In this document: one piece after another, positions 26,241 to 35,050 of the stretch
Layout: each line of letters starts with the position of its first letter
Position numbering within the stretch: position 1 is the first letter of the stretch
Assembly: GCF_025950235.1 (NCBI RefSeq)
Contig: NZ_JAPDDT010000005.1
Coordinates: forward strand, 62,001-126,000
Origin: Luteolibacter arcticus
GTDB lineage: Bacteria; Verrucomicrobiota; Verrucomicrobiia; Verrucomicrobiales; Akkermansiaceae
Reading direction: 5' to 3'
DNA: 64,000 nt
Translations under genes and position numbers: made by a program
Notes under the pieces: model-generated
Database searches by the model: none
The model's input: only the letters and a program-made list of their open reading frames with translations
Told to the model about the DNA's origin: nothing

Positions 26241-27524
26241 ATGCTCGATATCCGCGAGATCCGTGAACACACCGATGCCGTCCGCGAGCGCTTGAAAGCG
26301 CGCGGCGGCAACCATTGGACGCTCATTGACGAAGTGCTCGCCTGCGACGAATCCCGCCGCAAGGCCGAGACCGGAAAGCAGCAGCTCCAATCCGAGCGCA
26401 AGAGCACCTCCAAGCAGATCGGCATGCTCAAGGCCAAGGGCGAGGACACCTCGGCCATCGAGGCCGCCGTGCGCGAGATCAACGACAAGATCGCCGCCCT
26501 CGACGCCGAGTCGGAGGCCGCGGGCACCCGCCAGGCCGAGTTGCTGATGGAAATCCCCAACCTCCCCCACCCGGCCTGCCCGGTGGGCGAGGACGAGACC
26601 GCCAACCCGGTCGTCCGCACCTGGGGCGAGAAGCGGGAAATCCCCGGTGCGCAGGATCACCTGACGCTCGCCGAGGCGCTCGGCATCATTTCGCTCGATG
26701 ATGCCACGCGCATCGCCGGCTCCGGCTTCGCCGTTTACCGAGGCAAGGGGGCCAAGCTGGAGCGAGCGCTGATCAATTTCCTGCTCGATCTCCAGTCGGG
26801 CGAAAACGGCTACGAGGAGGTCAATGTGCCTCACGTGGTGCTGCGCGAGTGCATGGAAGGCACCGGCCAGCTCCCGAAATTCGAGGACGACATGTATGGC
26901 ACCGACGCCGGCGAGGACGGCCGCAATCAGCTCTTCCTGGCGCCGACCGCCGAGGTACCGGTGACCAACCTCTACCGCGACACGCTGCTCCACGAAACCG
27001 ACCTGCCGAAGCGGCTGTGCGCCTACACGCCGTGCTTCCGCCGTGAGGCAGGCAGCGCGGGCCGTGACAACCGCGGGATCATCCGCATGCACCAATTTGA
27101 CAAGGTCGAGCTGGTCCAGGTCGTCCACCCGGACCAAGGCCTGGAAGCATTGGAGGCCCTGACAGGCCATGCCGAGTCGGTCTTGCAGAAGCTCGGCTTG
27201 CACTATCACACCATCGAGCTGTGCACAGGTGACCTGGGGGCGAACTCGGCGAAGACCTACGACATCGAGGTCTGGGCACCCGGCCACGGGAAGTATCTCG
27301 AGGTCTCGAGCTGCTCGTGGTTCGGCGATTTCCAGGCGCGCCGCATGAAGCTGCGCTTCAAGGACGGCGAAGGGAAAAACCGCTTCTGCCATACGCTGAA
27401 CGGCTCCGGCACGGCGCTGCCGCGGCTCTACGTGGCGATTCTGGAGCAGTACCAGCAGCCGGATGGATCCATCAAGATCCCGGACGCGCTGGTCCCCTAC
27501 TTCGGCGCTACGGAGATCCGCTAA
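26241..27524 (+). CDS. serS: Seryl-tRNA synthetase
   Basis: 427 residues. It is a class II synthetase that charges tRNA-Ser. The N-terminal helical arm (about 1-105) is a long coiled coil that grips the tRNA. The catalytic core has motif 2 as TPCFRREAGSAGRDNRGIIRMHQFDKVE near 265-293 and motif 3 as NGSGTALPRLYVAILEQYQ near 388-406. CSWFGDFQARRMKLRF, the serine-binding region, is near 355-370. Length is normal. It is a housekeeping gene with no functional link to its neighbours. Confidence 0.97.
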   Translation: MLDIREIREHTDAVRERLKARGGNHWTLIDEVLACDESRRKAETGKQQLQSERKSTSKQIGMLKAKGEDTSAIEAAVREINDKIAALDAESEAAGTRQAELLMEIPNLPHPACPVGEDETANPVVRTWGEKREIPGAQDHLTLAEALGIISLDDATRIAGSGFAVYRGKGAKLERALINFLLDLQSGENGYEEVNVPHVVLRECMEGTGQLPKFEDDMYGTDAGEDGRNQLFLAPTAEVPVTNLYRDTLLHETDLPKRLCAYTPCFRREAGSAGRDNRGIIRMHQFDKVELVQVVHPDQGLEALEALTGHAESVLQKLGLHYHTIELCTGDLGANSAKTYDIEVWAPGHGKYLEVSSCSWFGDFQARRMKLRFKDGEGKNRFCHTLNGSGTALPRLYVAILEQYQQPDGSIKIPDALVPYFGATEIR

Positions 27525-27546
27525 GGGGTGCCGACGTTCTAGGGAC

Positions 27547-27573
27547 GCAGGGTGGAAAACAAGTCCACCCTGC
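27547..27573. terminator. Bidirectional terminator between serS and a convergent gene
   Basis: A perfect 10-bp stem (27547-27556 and 27564-27573, GCAGGGTGGA pairing with TCCACCCTGC) with a 7-base loop lies 22 bases after serS and 16 bases from the end of the convergent minus-strand gene. The T tract is poor, so it may be only a hairpin. Confidence 0.6.
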
Positions 27574-27589
27574 TTACGGCTTCGCCGCC

Positions 27590-28171
27590 TTACTTGGGCA
27601 TCGGGCCGTCGAGTCTGATGTAGGTCACCTCTCCCGAGTCCTTGCGGAAGTTGAAGGACGTCCGGCAGTTCCCGACCCGGTATATCGTGTTTCCGAACTT
27701 GTCATTTCCCGGCACGGCTTCGCTGCGGGGAAAGAGCGGGTTGAGCTTCGGATAAACGTCTTTCGCCTTACAGGGAGCCTTGAACTCCAAACCGCGGAAG
27801 CGAATCACGCCCGCAAAAACCTTGGCGGGAGCGAAGTTGGCGGAGCTGGCGATCTCTTTCTCATCCATGAAGATGCTCACGTCCACCGCCTTCGACTTCG
27901 AGAAGGTTGAAAATTCAAAGCGTAACCCCAGCCGATCATAGCAGTTGAAAACGTTGCTGGCCGCCGTCACAACGCGATCCGGCTTTCCAAGGGCGGCTTC
28001 GACCTCGGTCATGGTGGTCTTCCTTGCCACGAAGGAAAGCGGGCCGATTTTCACGTCGGCATCCGTATATTCGATCACCATCTTCGATGGTTCCGGAACG
28101 GGGTTGGCGCCGAAGGCCAGCGAACTCGCGAGAAACATGAGGACGGGGAGGAAGGGAAGCAGCAGCCGCAT
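27590..28171 (-). CDS. Small secreted protein, DUF7738-like
   Basis: 193 residues from the ATG at 28171. The first 25 residues form a signal peptide (LLLPFLPVLMFLASSLAFGA). The mature part starts with MVIEYTDADVKIGPLSF and continues with MTEVEAALGKPDRVV, CYDRLGLRFEFS and a final beta region with two Cys residues. The pattern of a beta-alpha unit with a GKPDRV turn is like the DUF7738 family, which I name only as a resemblance. Function unknown. It is divergent from the TPR gene, with 153 bases between the starts. Confidence 0.65.
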   Translation of the reverse strand: MRLLLPFLPVLMFLASSLAFGANPVPEPSKMVIEYTDADVKIGPLSFVARKTTMTEVEAALGKPDRVVTAASNVFNCYDRLGLRFEFSTFSKSKAVDVSIFMDEKEIASSANFAPAKVFAGVIRFRGLEFKAPCKAKDVYPKLNPLFPRSEAVPGNDKFGNTIYRVGNCRTSFNFRKDSGEVTYIRLDGPMPK

Positions 28172-28324
28172 GATGTGTTGTGAGATGATTCCAGCCATTG
28201 CCCGCTGTAAATGCCCAATCGCGGGGCTCGACTTCCGTTGGGCCGTGAATTCCGTAGATTCCCGCCCGGAAAGGCACGAGGTCGCTGCTTGCGTCGCCGA
28301 TTTTCGCCGCCTAGCGTACCCCGC

Positions 28325-29485
28325 ATGCCCAATCACTTGCGGTCCGATCTTGTATTCCGGCTGTCCTGCTGGGGTCTCGCGCTGGTCGCCTTCGCGCAAC
28401 TCCTGACTGCCGGGGTGGCGCTGGCCGTCCGCGTCGAGCGGGCACAGGAAGTGAGGATCGTCGAGAAAGTGGTGTCCAAGGTCATTACCGTGGCCCCGGA
28501 GGCCGCACCGCCCGCGATCGCTGTGGCTCCGCCTACGCCGAAGCCCGTCGAGCTGCCGCCGCTCCCGCAAACCACCCCGCTGCCGGCACCGCGCCCGCTT
28601 TCAGTTCCCGCAATTGCCGATCCGGTGGTGGAGCGACTGGTAGCCGAAGCCCGCAAGGCCCGGATCGCGGACGACATGTCCACGGCCATGAACAAGGTGG
28701 AAGCCGCCCTCGATATCGCGCCGAAGGACCCGAACGTCCTCTACGAGAAGGCTTTGATCTATGAGGACATGGCCTCCGCCGACCCGGTGCATGCCGATCA
28801 AGCGGCGGATGCCTACCAGCAGATTCTCAGCCTCGGCACCACCGGTGCGGGATCGCTCTACGCCCTGGCCGGGGAGAAGCTGGCGAATGGCATCGCGATG
28901 CCCGCCGACCTGCGCGGCGAGATGGCCCTCGGCAGGGTGCGGATCTTCAAGGACAACGACCATGAGGAAGGTCAGCGCGTGGTGGTCACGGTGCCGGTGC
29001 ATGCCGCATCGACCACCGAACTCGAAGAAGGCGACCTGGAGGTGAAGGTTTCCTTCTACGATTCCATGATGAAAAAGGGCAAACGGGAGATCCTCCCGAC
29101 CGTCGTGGGCGTGAAGGAAGAGAACGTGAAGTACGCGACCCTGCCCTTCGACTTCGCCACCGGCGAAGAGCTGGTTCGTTTCACCTACATCCTGCCGACG
29201 GACGATCTCCAGCAGGAGCACCTCTTCGGGAAGCGCGAGTACTACGGCCAGGTCGTGGAGCTGATCTACAAGGGCGAGGTCCTCGATACCCAGGCCTGGC
29301 CCCGTCACCTTTCCTCGAAAAGCCCGGCGCTCACGCAACAGCAACAGGGCAATCCCTGGGACCAGATGCCGGAATTCCTCACCGAGGACATGATGAGCCC
29401 GGGATTGCTGCCCAGCCGCGAAGGCGATTTCCTGCCTAACCTTCCAGCCGACCCGAACGGCGACCTGCCGCTGCCCCCTCCTTGA
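28325..29485 (+). CDS. Membrane-anchored protein with TPR-like region, function unknown
   Basis: 386 residues. A single N-terminal membrane helix (about 10-32) is followed by a Pro/Val-rich linker, a TPR-like helical stretch near 100-165 (LVAEARKARIADDMSTAMNK, then AALDIAPKDPNVLYEKALIYEDM) and a C-terminal beta domain (about 195-330) with RIFKDNDHEEGQRVVVTVPVHA. The last 60 residues are low complexity and rich in Pro and Leu. Only the TPR pattern is recognised. It stands 16 bases ahead of the pseudokinase gene and may form an operon with it. The first ATG consistent with the membrane helix is used. Confidence 0.65.
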   Translation: MPNHLRSDLVFRLSCWGLALVAFAQLLTAGVALAVRVERAQEVRIVEKVVSKVITVAPEAAPPAIAVAPPTPKPVELPPLPQTTPLPAPRPLSVPAIADPVVERLVAEARKARIADDMSTAMNKVEAALDIAPKDPNVLYEKALIYEDMASADPVHADQAADAYQQILSLGTTGAGSLYALAGEKLANGIAMPADLRGEMALGRVRIFKDNDHEEGQRVVVTVPVHAASTTELEEGDLEVKVSFYDSMMKKGKREILPTVVGVKEENVKYATLPFDFATGEELVRFTYILPTDDLQQEHLFGKREYYGQVVELIYKGEVLDTQAWPRHLSSKSPALTQQQQGNPWDQMPEFLTEDMMSPGLLPSREGDFLPNLPADPNGDLPLPPP

Positions 29486-29501
29486 TCGCTGATCTGATTT
29501 C

Positions 29502-30983
29502 ATGGACGATTTCCGAGCCCGCGCCGGCACTCTCATTGGCGACTACCGCCTCGACGAAGTCCTCGCCGAAAGCCCGACCTCCCTCACATGGTTGGCCGAA
29601 CAGCACTCGATCCGCCGGCCCGTGGTGGTCATCGAACTGAAGCCGACCGCGCTCCACTCGCGCGATGCCTTCCTGGCCGACGTCCGCGCGCAGGCCGCCG
29701 TCGATCATCCGCTGATCGGCTCGGTATACGAGGCGGTCACCCTGCCCGACCACTGCTTCGCCGCGCTCGAGCGGCTGCCCGGCGCCTCCCTGGCCGACCG
29801 ACTGCACGCCCGTGAGGCGATGAAGCCGGCACAGGTCGCCCACATCCTGCGCCGGGTCGCCGAGGCTTCGCTGACGCTGGAGGCGGATGGCACCTCCACC
29901 GTGGCGATGGATGCGGGGGACGTCTTCCTCGACACCCACGGCGTCGTTCGCGTGGCCAATCTCGCCCGCGCCGGCAAGCGCGAGCCGGGGCGCTCCACCG
30001 CTGACATCGGGACGCTCGGCCGGAAACTCATCCCGCTGGTGGCCGACGGCCGCCCGGGTGCCTCGCGGATGCTCACGCTGCTCGCGTGGATGCGCGGCGA
30101 GGGACTGGATCGCTCTCTGACATGGGCGGAAGTCCGTTCGTATGCGGAGCAAATCGAGCAACAACTTGCGGAAACCCCGGCCGCAGCAGCACCGCCGACC
30201 GCCCGCGCGCAGTCGAAGAAATCGTCGTTGCCCTTGGTGCTGGGATTGGCTGCCGTGGCGATTGCCGCCGCGATCGGCGCCTTCGCACTGAAGGGCAAGA
30301 GTAATGGCAAAGCGGCTGTCTCGCTCCCGGGACCCGTGGTCATTCCCGCCGGCAGTCATCCGCTACCCGACGGTGGGACGTCGGCTTTGCCAGCCTTCGA
30401 GCTGGCCTCCCATGAGGTCACCATCGGCGAATATGAGGACTTCCTGCAGGTGCTGGCCGCCCTGCCCGCCGACCGGCGGACTGCCTACGATCACGCCAGC
30501 CAACCTGCGGGAAAGACCGCCCACGAGCCGGAGGGCTGGGCCGACATGCTTGCCGCGATCAAGACCGGCGGCCAGTGGCAGGGGCGCATCATCAGCCGTG
30601 GGTGCCCGGTCGTGAATGTCGATTGGTGGGACGCCATGGCTTACTGCGAGTGGAAGACCGTGCACCTGCCGACCGAGGAGCAGTGGTGGGCCGCCATGCG
30701 CCTCCAACTTCCCGAACCCTCATCGCTGCGCCCTGCCGGATGGGGCCCTGTCCAAGAGATCGCACCGACCGACCGCACGCCGGCCGGCTTGCTGGGCATG
30801 GCCGGCTCGGTGGCGGAGTGGACGCAAAGCCAGTCGCTCAATCCCGCCAACCCGCTCGGAGAGAAAAACTGGGTGCTCATGGGCGGCTCCTATCTCAAGC
30901 CCTCGACCGGCGCGACCGCCCGCGAGTGGACTGCGGATCGCGCGCTGCGGCGGCCTGATCTGGGCTTCCGTGTGGTGGAGTGA
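29502..30983 (+). CDS. Pseudokinase fused to a sulfatase-modifying-factor (FGE-like) domain
   Basis: 493 residues in three parts. Residues 10-220 align with the protein kinase fold, but the catalytic residues are lost: the VAIK lysine is missing (VVVIEL at 41-46), and there is no HRD-type loop and no DFG. A membrane helix follows at 243-263. Residues 279-493 are an FGE-sulfatase domain (EVTIGEYEDFL, PVVNVDWWDAMAYCEWKT, LPTEEQWWAAM, GMAGSVAEWT, and GFRVVE at the end). The paired Cys needed for formylglycine formation are not seen in the GGSYLKPSTGATAREW region, so the domain is probably non-catalytic and may bind ligands outside the membrane. It looks like a transmembrane scaffold. The TPR protein gene lies 16 bases upstream. 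Confidence 0.85.
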   Translation: MDDFRARAGTLIGDYRLDEVLAESPTSLTWLAEQHSIRRPVVVIELKPTALHSRDAFLADVRAQAAVDHPLIGSVYEAVTLPDHCFAALERLPGASLADRLHAREAMKPAQVAHILRRVAEASLTLEADGTSTVAMDAGDVFLDTHGVVRVANLARAGKREPGRSTADIGTLGRKLIPLVADGRPGASRMLTLLAWMRGEGLDRSLTWAEVRSYAEQIEQQLAETPAAAAPPTARAQSKKSSLPLVLGLAAVAIAAAIGAFALKGKSNGKAAVSLPGPVVIPAGSHPLPDGGTSALPAFELASHEVTIGEYEDFLQVLAALPADRRTAYDHASQPAGKTAHEPEGWADMLAAIKTGGQWQGRIISRGCPVVNVDWWDAMAYCEWKTVHLPTEEQWWAAMRLQLPEPSSLRPAGWGPVQEIAPTDRTPAGLLGMAGSVAEWTQSQSLNPANPLGEKNWVLMGGSYLKPSTGATAREWTADRALRRPDLGFRVVE

Positions 30984-31115
30984 TTCGTGCTTGATTGCAC
31001 GCCAGCGTTGAACTTCTGAGATACTCGCGGCATGAGAACGCGGCCTCGTATTTGCAGAGCATTTACAGAGAGAAAGCGGAATTCCGGGTAAAATCCCCAT
31101 TACCGTTTAACAGGT

Positions 31116-31694
31116 ATGAAGATCGCTCTAATTGCCGGAATCCTCCTAACCATCCATCGCGTTAGTGCAGTGGATTTCGGCAAGCTGTCCGACGGACAGT
31201 CCGGTCGATTCATCAGCACGGAAGCCAACCCCTCTTTCCATTCCGTACCAAATACTGAAGCTTCGTGGATATGGGTTCTGCGGGACATCAAGGCGATCCC
31301 ACATCCTTCCACTGCCGATACCTGGATCTTCAGCGGAGAACTTCGTCACTTCAATGTTGGCACGGCGATGGAGGGCTATCCGATCTTCTTCGGTGGGCCC
31401 GATCGTTTGCCTTCCTTGGCTGCCGTTACAGACAGCCAAGGGAAATTCTCTTTCACCCTCCATTCCTCTGCCAAAAAGAGTATTCCCATGAGGGCGCTAA
31501 CTTTCGATCCAACGACTGAGAAAAGTTGGATTTTCGTAGGCGGCCTCATTGAGCAGGAATCGCAATCTCCGTTAGACTCCGTCTCGATATACCAAGGTCG
31601 ATTCCGCCTGAAGGCTGGCAGCCATACTTGGCGCTACCCAGTTGGCGACTTGCTGAAGACCTCCGAACGAGGCGCTGCAACCGACGGGCCATAA
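31116..31694 (+). CDS. Small secreted protein of unknown function
   Basis: 192 residues, with a short signal peptide (IALIAGILLTIHRVSAV). The rest is beta-rich with many Ser, Thr and aromatic residues and no recognised domain. The region is visibly richer in A and T than its neighbours, as is the 132-base gap in front of it, which may hold its promoter. This suggests a different origin. An AGGT precedes the ATG closely. It ends 48 bases before the convergent AEC transporter gene. Confidence 0.5.
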   Translation: MKIALIAGILLTIHRVSAVDFGKLSDGQSGRFISTEANPSFHSVPNTEASWIWVLRDIKAIPHPSTADTWIFSGELRHFNVGTAMEGYPIFFGGPDRLPSLAAVTDSQGKFSFTLHSSAKKSIPMRALTFDPTTEKSWIFVGGLIEQESQSPLDSVSIYQGRFRLKAGSHTWRYPVGDLLKTSERGAATDGP

Positions 31695-31742
31695 GCCTGT
31701 CATCGGCATCTTCAATCGCTCCCGCTGATGCGCCAATGACGT

Positions 31743-32672
31743 TCACCCCAGCCACAGCTTCAGCGCATACACCAGCGCTGGCGTGGTGATCAGGCTGATC
31801 AGCGTGCTGTAGTAAACCGCCGAAGTGGCAAAGGACACGTCGCCGCCGAACTCGTGGGCGAGCAGGGCCGTATTCACCGCCGTGGGAGCCGCAGCGGCAA
31901 GGATCAGCGAGGCCGAGACCTCGCGCGAGAAGCCGAACGCCATCACCAGCAACACCGCCAGCGCCGGTGAAATCACTAGCCGCAGCAGCATCGCCGACCA
32001 CAGGCCGGCGCGAAATGGCGCGGGCTTGGTCTGCGACATCTGCACGCCCAGCGTGACCAGCGCGAAGCCGATCAGTGCCGCCTGGATCAGATCGAAGGGC
32101 TGCCACAGCCAGATCCACTCCTGCACCCGCACGCCGAGGCCACGGCAGATGAGACCGGCGGCCATCGCGTAAAGGGTCGGCTGGCGCAGCATTTTCATCA
32201 GTGCCCGGCGGTGCGAGCCGGGGCTTTCGCCGCGCGCCTGGGCGAGGAAAAGCCCGACCGTGTAGGTCGCGACGTTCATCGTCGCGAGGACGAAGATCTG
32301 CACCTCCGCGGCAAAGTCGCCGAAGGCCAGCGTGACCAGCGGCAGGCCGTAGTTGCCGCAATTGTAGAACATCGAGGCCAGTGAAAGCGCCTGCTTCTCG
32401 CTCGCCGGCATCCGGAACAAGCGGCCCGCGATGGCGCTGCCGATGAACATCAGCGCGATGGTCGAGAACGTGAACCCGGCAATCCGCAGGGCCTCCGTGC
32501 CACCGAGTTCCGCACTGACCACCCGGGTGAAGATGAAGGCCGGGACCATCAGGTAGATGTTCAGCTTCACCAGGGTCTCCAGGTGCAGCTTGAACTTCCG
32601 GTCCATCAGCCAGCCCGCGCCGACGATCAGGAAGATCGGCGCGCAGACATCGAGCAGGATCCGGAAAAACAC
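31743..32672 (-). CDS. AEC (auxin efflux carrier) family transporter
   Basis: 309 residues with about ten membrane helices arranged as two halves of five. FYNCGNYGLPLVTLAFG near 97-113 and the PTAVNTALLAHEFGGD segment near 255-270 are the two broken-helix signatures of AEC carriers, which move organic acids such as malate. The substrate cannot be predicted here. The start ATG is at 32672; the next 135 bases to the divergent secreted protein gene contain no other gene. Confidence 0.9.
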   Translation of the reverse strand: MFFRILLDVCAPIFLIVGAGWLMDRKFKLHLETLVKLNIYLMVPAFIFTRVVSAELGGTEALRIAGFTFSTIALMFIGSAIAGRLFRMPASEKQALSLASMFYNCGNYGLPLVTLAFGDFAAEVQIFVLATMNVATYTVGLFLAQARGESPGSHRRALMKMLRQPTLYAMAAGLICRGLGVRVQEWIWLWQPFDLIQAALIGFALVTLGVQMSQTKPAPFRAGLWSAMLLRLVISPALAVLLVMAFGFSREVSASLILAAAAPTAVNTALLAHEFGGDVSFATSAVYYSTLISLITTPALVYALKLWLG

Positions 32673-32807
32673 GCGAGGCGATCAACGCGACCGGCGCGGT
32701 CGATGTCAACCGGTGTACCGCCTCGCCATACCGCTATCACATGTCCACGACCCTGCCGGTGAAGAAGGCGAAAGCCGGGCGGCTCCCGGCTCCGTATTCG
32801 TGGCGAG

Positions 32808-33428
32808 ATGAAACGCAGGACCTTCCTTTCGCTAGCGTCTGTCACTCCAGTGATGGTGCCACGCTTGCAAGCTGAGCCCGAGGACCACGCCGGGACCGCT
32901 CGCGCCGCGTGGGCGGAAACGGTCGTTCGCCAGACTTCCGGCACCTTCATCTCGCCCGAGGGCGACCTTCGTTTGGAGGTCGCCCTGATCACCAAGGAAG
33001 ACGAGGTGATCGAGGAAACGGTCCCGGGCGATGGCGGACCGGAATCGCAGTATACCTTTCGCGGCGAGAAGCTGCCTCGCTGGCTGCAGCCCACGGATGG
33101 CATCCTCAAGGTCTTCCGGTTCACGTGGAAGGGCCGGGAGGTCCCCGTCGCCAAGCGTTTTTGGAACGACTTTGGCGGCTGCCTGATCGATTCGACGCCG
33201 CTCAAAAAGGACCAGGTCCCGGAAGAGCTTCACCCGGAATTCGACGAATTTCTCAACGGTCTGGAAGGCCCGAAGGTGATCCTTTCCGCCGACGGCGGCA
33301 CCGCCTTGATCGAGTGGCGCATCCTCGACACCGATGCGTGCTGCGGCCATCGGGCGACCGTGCGATGGATCATCGGCAAAGGCGGCGCGGTGATGCGGCA
33401 CCGCCATACCACGCCCAACATGTGCTGA
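32808..33428 (+). CDS. Secreted protein with Tat-like leader, function unknown
   Basis: 206 residues starting MKRRTFLSLASVTPVMVP, a short Arg-Arg leader of Tat type. The body is a single compact domain with conserved aromatic and Cys pairs near the end (DTDACCGHRATVRWIIG, then RHRHTTPNMC). The Cys and His residues at the C-terminus could bind a metal or form disulfides, but I do not recognise the family. The gene for a GlcD-type oxidase starts about 55 bases downstream on the same strand. Confidence 0.55.
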   Translation: MKRRTFLSLASVTPVMVPRLQAEPEDHAGTARAAWAETVVRQTSGTFISPEGDLRLEVALITKEDEVIEETVPGDGGPESQYTFRGEKLPRWLQPTDGILKVFRFTWKGREVPVAKRFWNDFGGCLIDSTPLKKDQVPEELHPEFDEFLNGLEGPKVILSADGGTALIEWRILDTDACCGHRATVRWIIGKGGAVMRHRHTTPNMC

Positions 33429-33481
33429 GGCGCCGCAACGACAAGCTCGCGGGTTGACCGGAAGGCATACCGGAGAAATCC

Positions 33482-35029
33482 TTGGTCGTGCCCCTTCCGC
33501 CCAAACGCCCGACTTGGATCACCTCCGGCAGCGCCACCCGGCAAGAAAGACATGCCCGGGGCGGCCACCACGATGAGGAGATCTTCGACGACCTCGACAA
33601 GCCGGGAACCGCGGCGACGGCACCGGCTCCAGAGGAGACACACGATTTCTCCGTGGCCGAGATTGCCGCGGAGCTCAGCGAGCTATTGGGGCCGGGAAAG
33701 GTCTCGATCCGCGCCGCCGATCTGGAGGAGCACGCCGCCGACAAGTGGTATGCCCGGAATCCGCCCGACCTGGTCGTCTTCGCCGAATCCGTCCAGGACG
33801 TCTCGAAGACGCTGCGCTTCGCCTCCAGGCAGAACATCCCCGTGACGACCCGCGGCGCGGGCATCGGCTACGTCGGCGGCTGTGTCCCGGTGACCGGCGG
33901 GATCGTGCTTTCGGTCGCGCGGATGAACCGGATCGTCGAAATCAATCCCGCCGACGGCGTGGCCGTGGTGCAGCCCGGCGTGATCACCGTGGAAGTGCAG
34001 AAAGCCGCGCGCGCGGTCGGCTGGGACTACCCGCCGGATCCGGCGTCGCTGAAGGAGTGCTCGATCGGCGGCAACATCGCCACCAATGCCGGCGGCCCGC
34101 GCTGCCTGAAGTACGGCGTTACTCGCAGTTACGTCCTCGGGCTGGAAGTCGTGCTCGCGGATGGCCGCGTGATGCGTTGCGGCGGCCGCGTCCACAAGAA
34201 CAAGACCGGCTTCGACCTCTGCGGAATTTTCACCGGCTCGGAGGGCATGCTCGGCGTGGTCACCGAGATCACGTTGCGGCTGATTCCCAAGCCAGCCTCG
34301 CGCGCGATGCTGGCGGCGGTCTTCGGCGACTTTCCCGCCGCGGCGGCAGCGGTGCAAACCATTCTCAACCGCGGCCACCTGCCCTCCGCCCTGGAGATCA
34401 CCGATGGCTTCACACTGGCCGCCGCACGCAAGCGGCTGGGCGAAGACAAGCTGCCGGAGGGCCAGGCTCATCTCATCGTCGAGATCGATGGCCGCCCCGC
34501 CGCCGTGAAGAGCGAGCTGAAGGAGCTGGAAGCCCTGTTAGGAGAAGTGGGAGCAACCCGCATCGACCGCGCGACCAAGGAGGCCGACTGCGAGGCGATC
34601 TGGCAGTTGCGGCGCGAGTTCTCTTACTCTCTCCGCGATACCGGCCTGACCAAGCTCAACGAAGACATCGTGGTGCCGCGCTCAAAGCTGGTGGCTCTGG
34701 TCGATTTCGCGCGGCGACTCGAAGAAGACACCGGCATCCCGGTCGCCTGCTTCGGCCATGCCGGGGATGGCAATATCCACACCAACCTGATGGTGGCCGG
34801 CTTCGAGGATCCAGCGACGCGCGAGAAGGCGGAGCATGCGCTCAACCTGCTCTTCGCCTGGGTGCTCGACCACGGCGGCGCCATCACCGGCGAACACGGC
34901 ATCGGTCTGGCGAAGAAGCCGTGGATTCGTCAGGCGCTCGGTGAGGTCGCCTTTGACGTCCATCTTGCGCTGAAGGATGCCCTCGATCCGCAGGGCATCT
35001 TGAATCCGGGCAAGTTTCTGGACGATTGA
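33482..35029 (+). CDS. FAD-binding oxidase, GlcD / D-lactate dehydrogenase type
   Basis: Up to 515 residues; TTG at 33482 and GTG at 33488 are both possible starts. The FAD-binding PCMH domain (about 90-270) has PVTTRGAGIGYVGGCVPV, the pyrophosphate loop, then IGGNIATNAGGPRCLKYG and GTFTGSEGMLGVVTE-like segments. The C-terminal FAD oxidase cap ends with HAGDGNIHTNLMV (about 427-439), GAITGEHGIGLAKK and DPQGILNPGK, the usual ending of glycolate oxidase GlcD and D-lactate dehydrogenases. No GlcE or GlcF gene is adjacent. The first 55 residues are a variable extension. The exact 2-hydroxy acid substrate is unknown. Confidence 0.9.
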   Translation: MVVPLPPKRPTWITSGSATRQERHARGGHHDEEIFDDLDKPGTAATAPAPEETHDFSVAEIAAELSELLGPGKVSIRAADLEEHAADKWYARNPPDLVVFAESVQDVSKTLRFASRQNIPVTTRGAGIGYVGGCVPVTGGIVLSVARMNRIVEINPADGVAVVQPGVITVEVQKAARAVGWDYPPDPASLKECSIGGNIATNAGGPRCLKYGVTRSYVLGLEVVLADGRVMRCGGRVHKNKTGFDLCGIFTGSEGMLGVVTEITLRLIPKPASRAMLAAVFGDFPAAAAAVQTILNRGHLPSALEITDGFTLAAARKRLGEDKLPEGQAHLIVEIDGRPAAVKSELKELEALLGEVGATRIDRATKEADCEAIWQLRREFSYSLRDTGLTKLNEDIVVPRSKLVALVDFARRLEEDTGIPVACFGHAGDGNIHTNLMVAGFEDPATREKAEHALNLLFAWVLDHGGAITGEHGIGLAKKPWIRQALGEVAFDVHLALKDALDPQGILNPGKFLDD

Positions 35030-35050
35030 GGCGGACCAGAGCTTGGGCCC

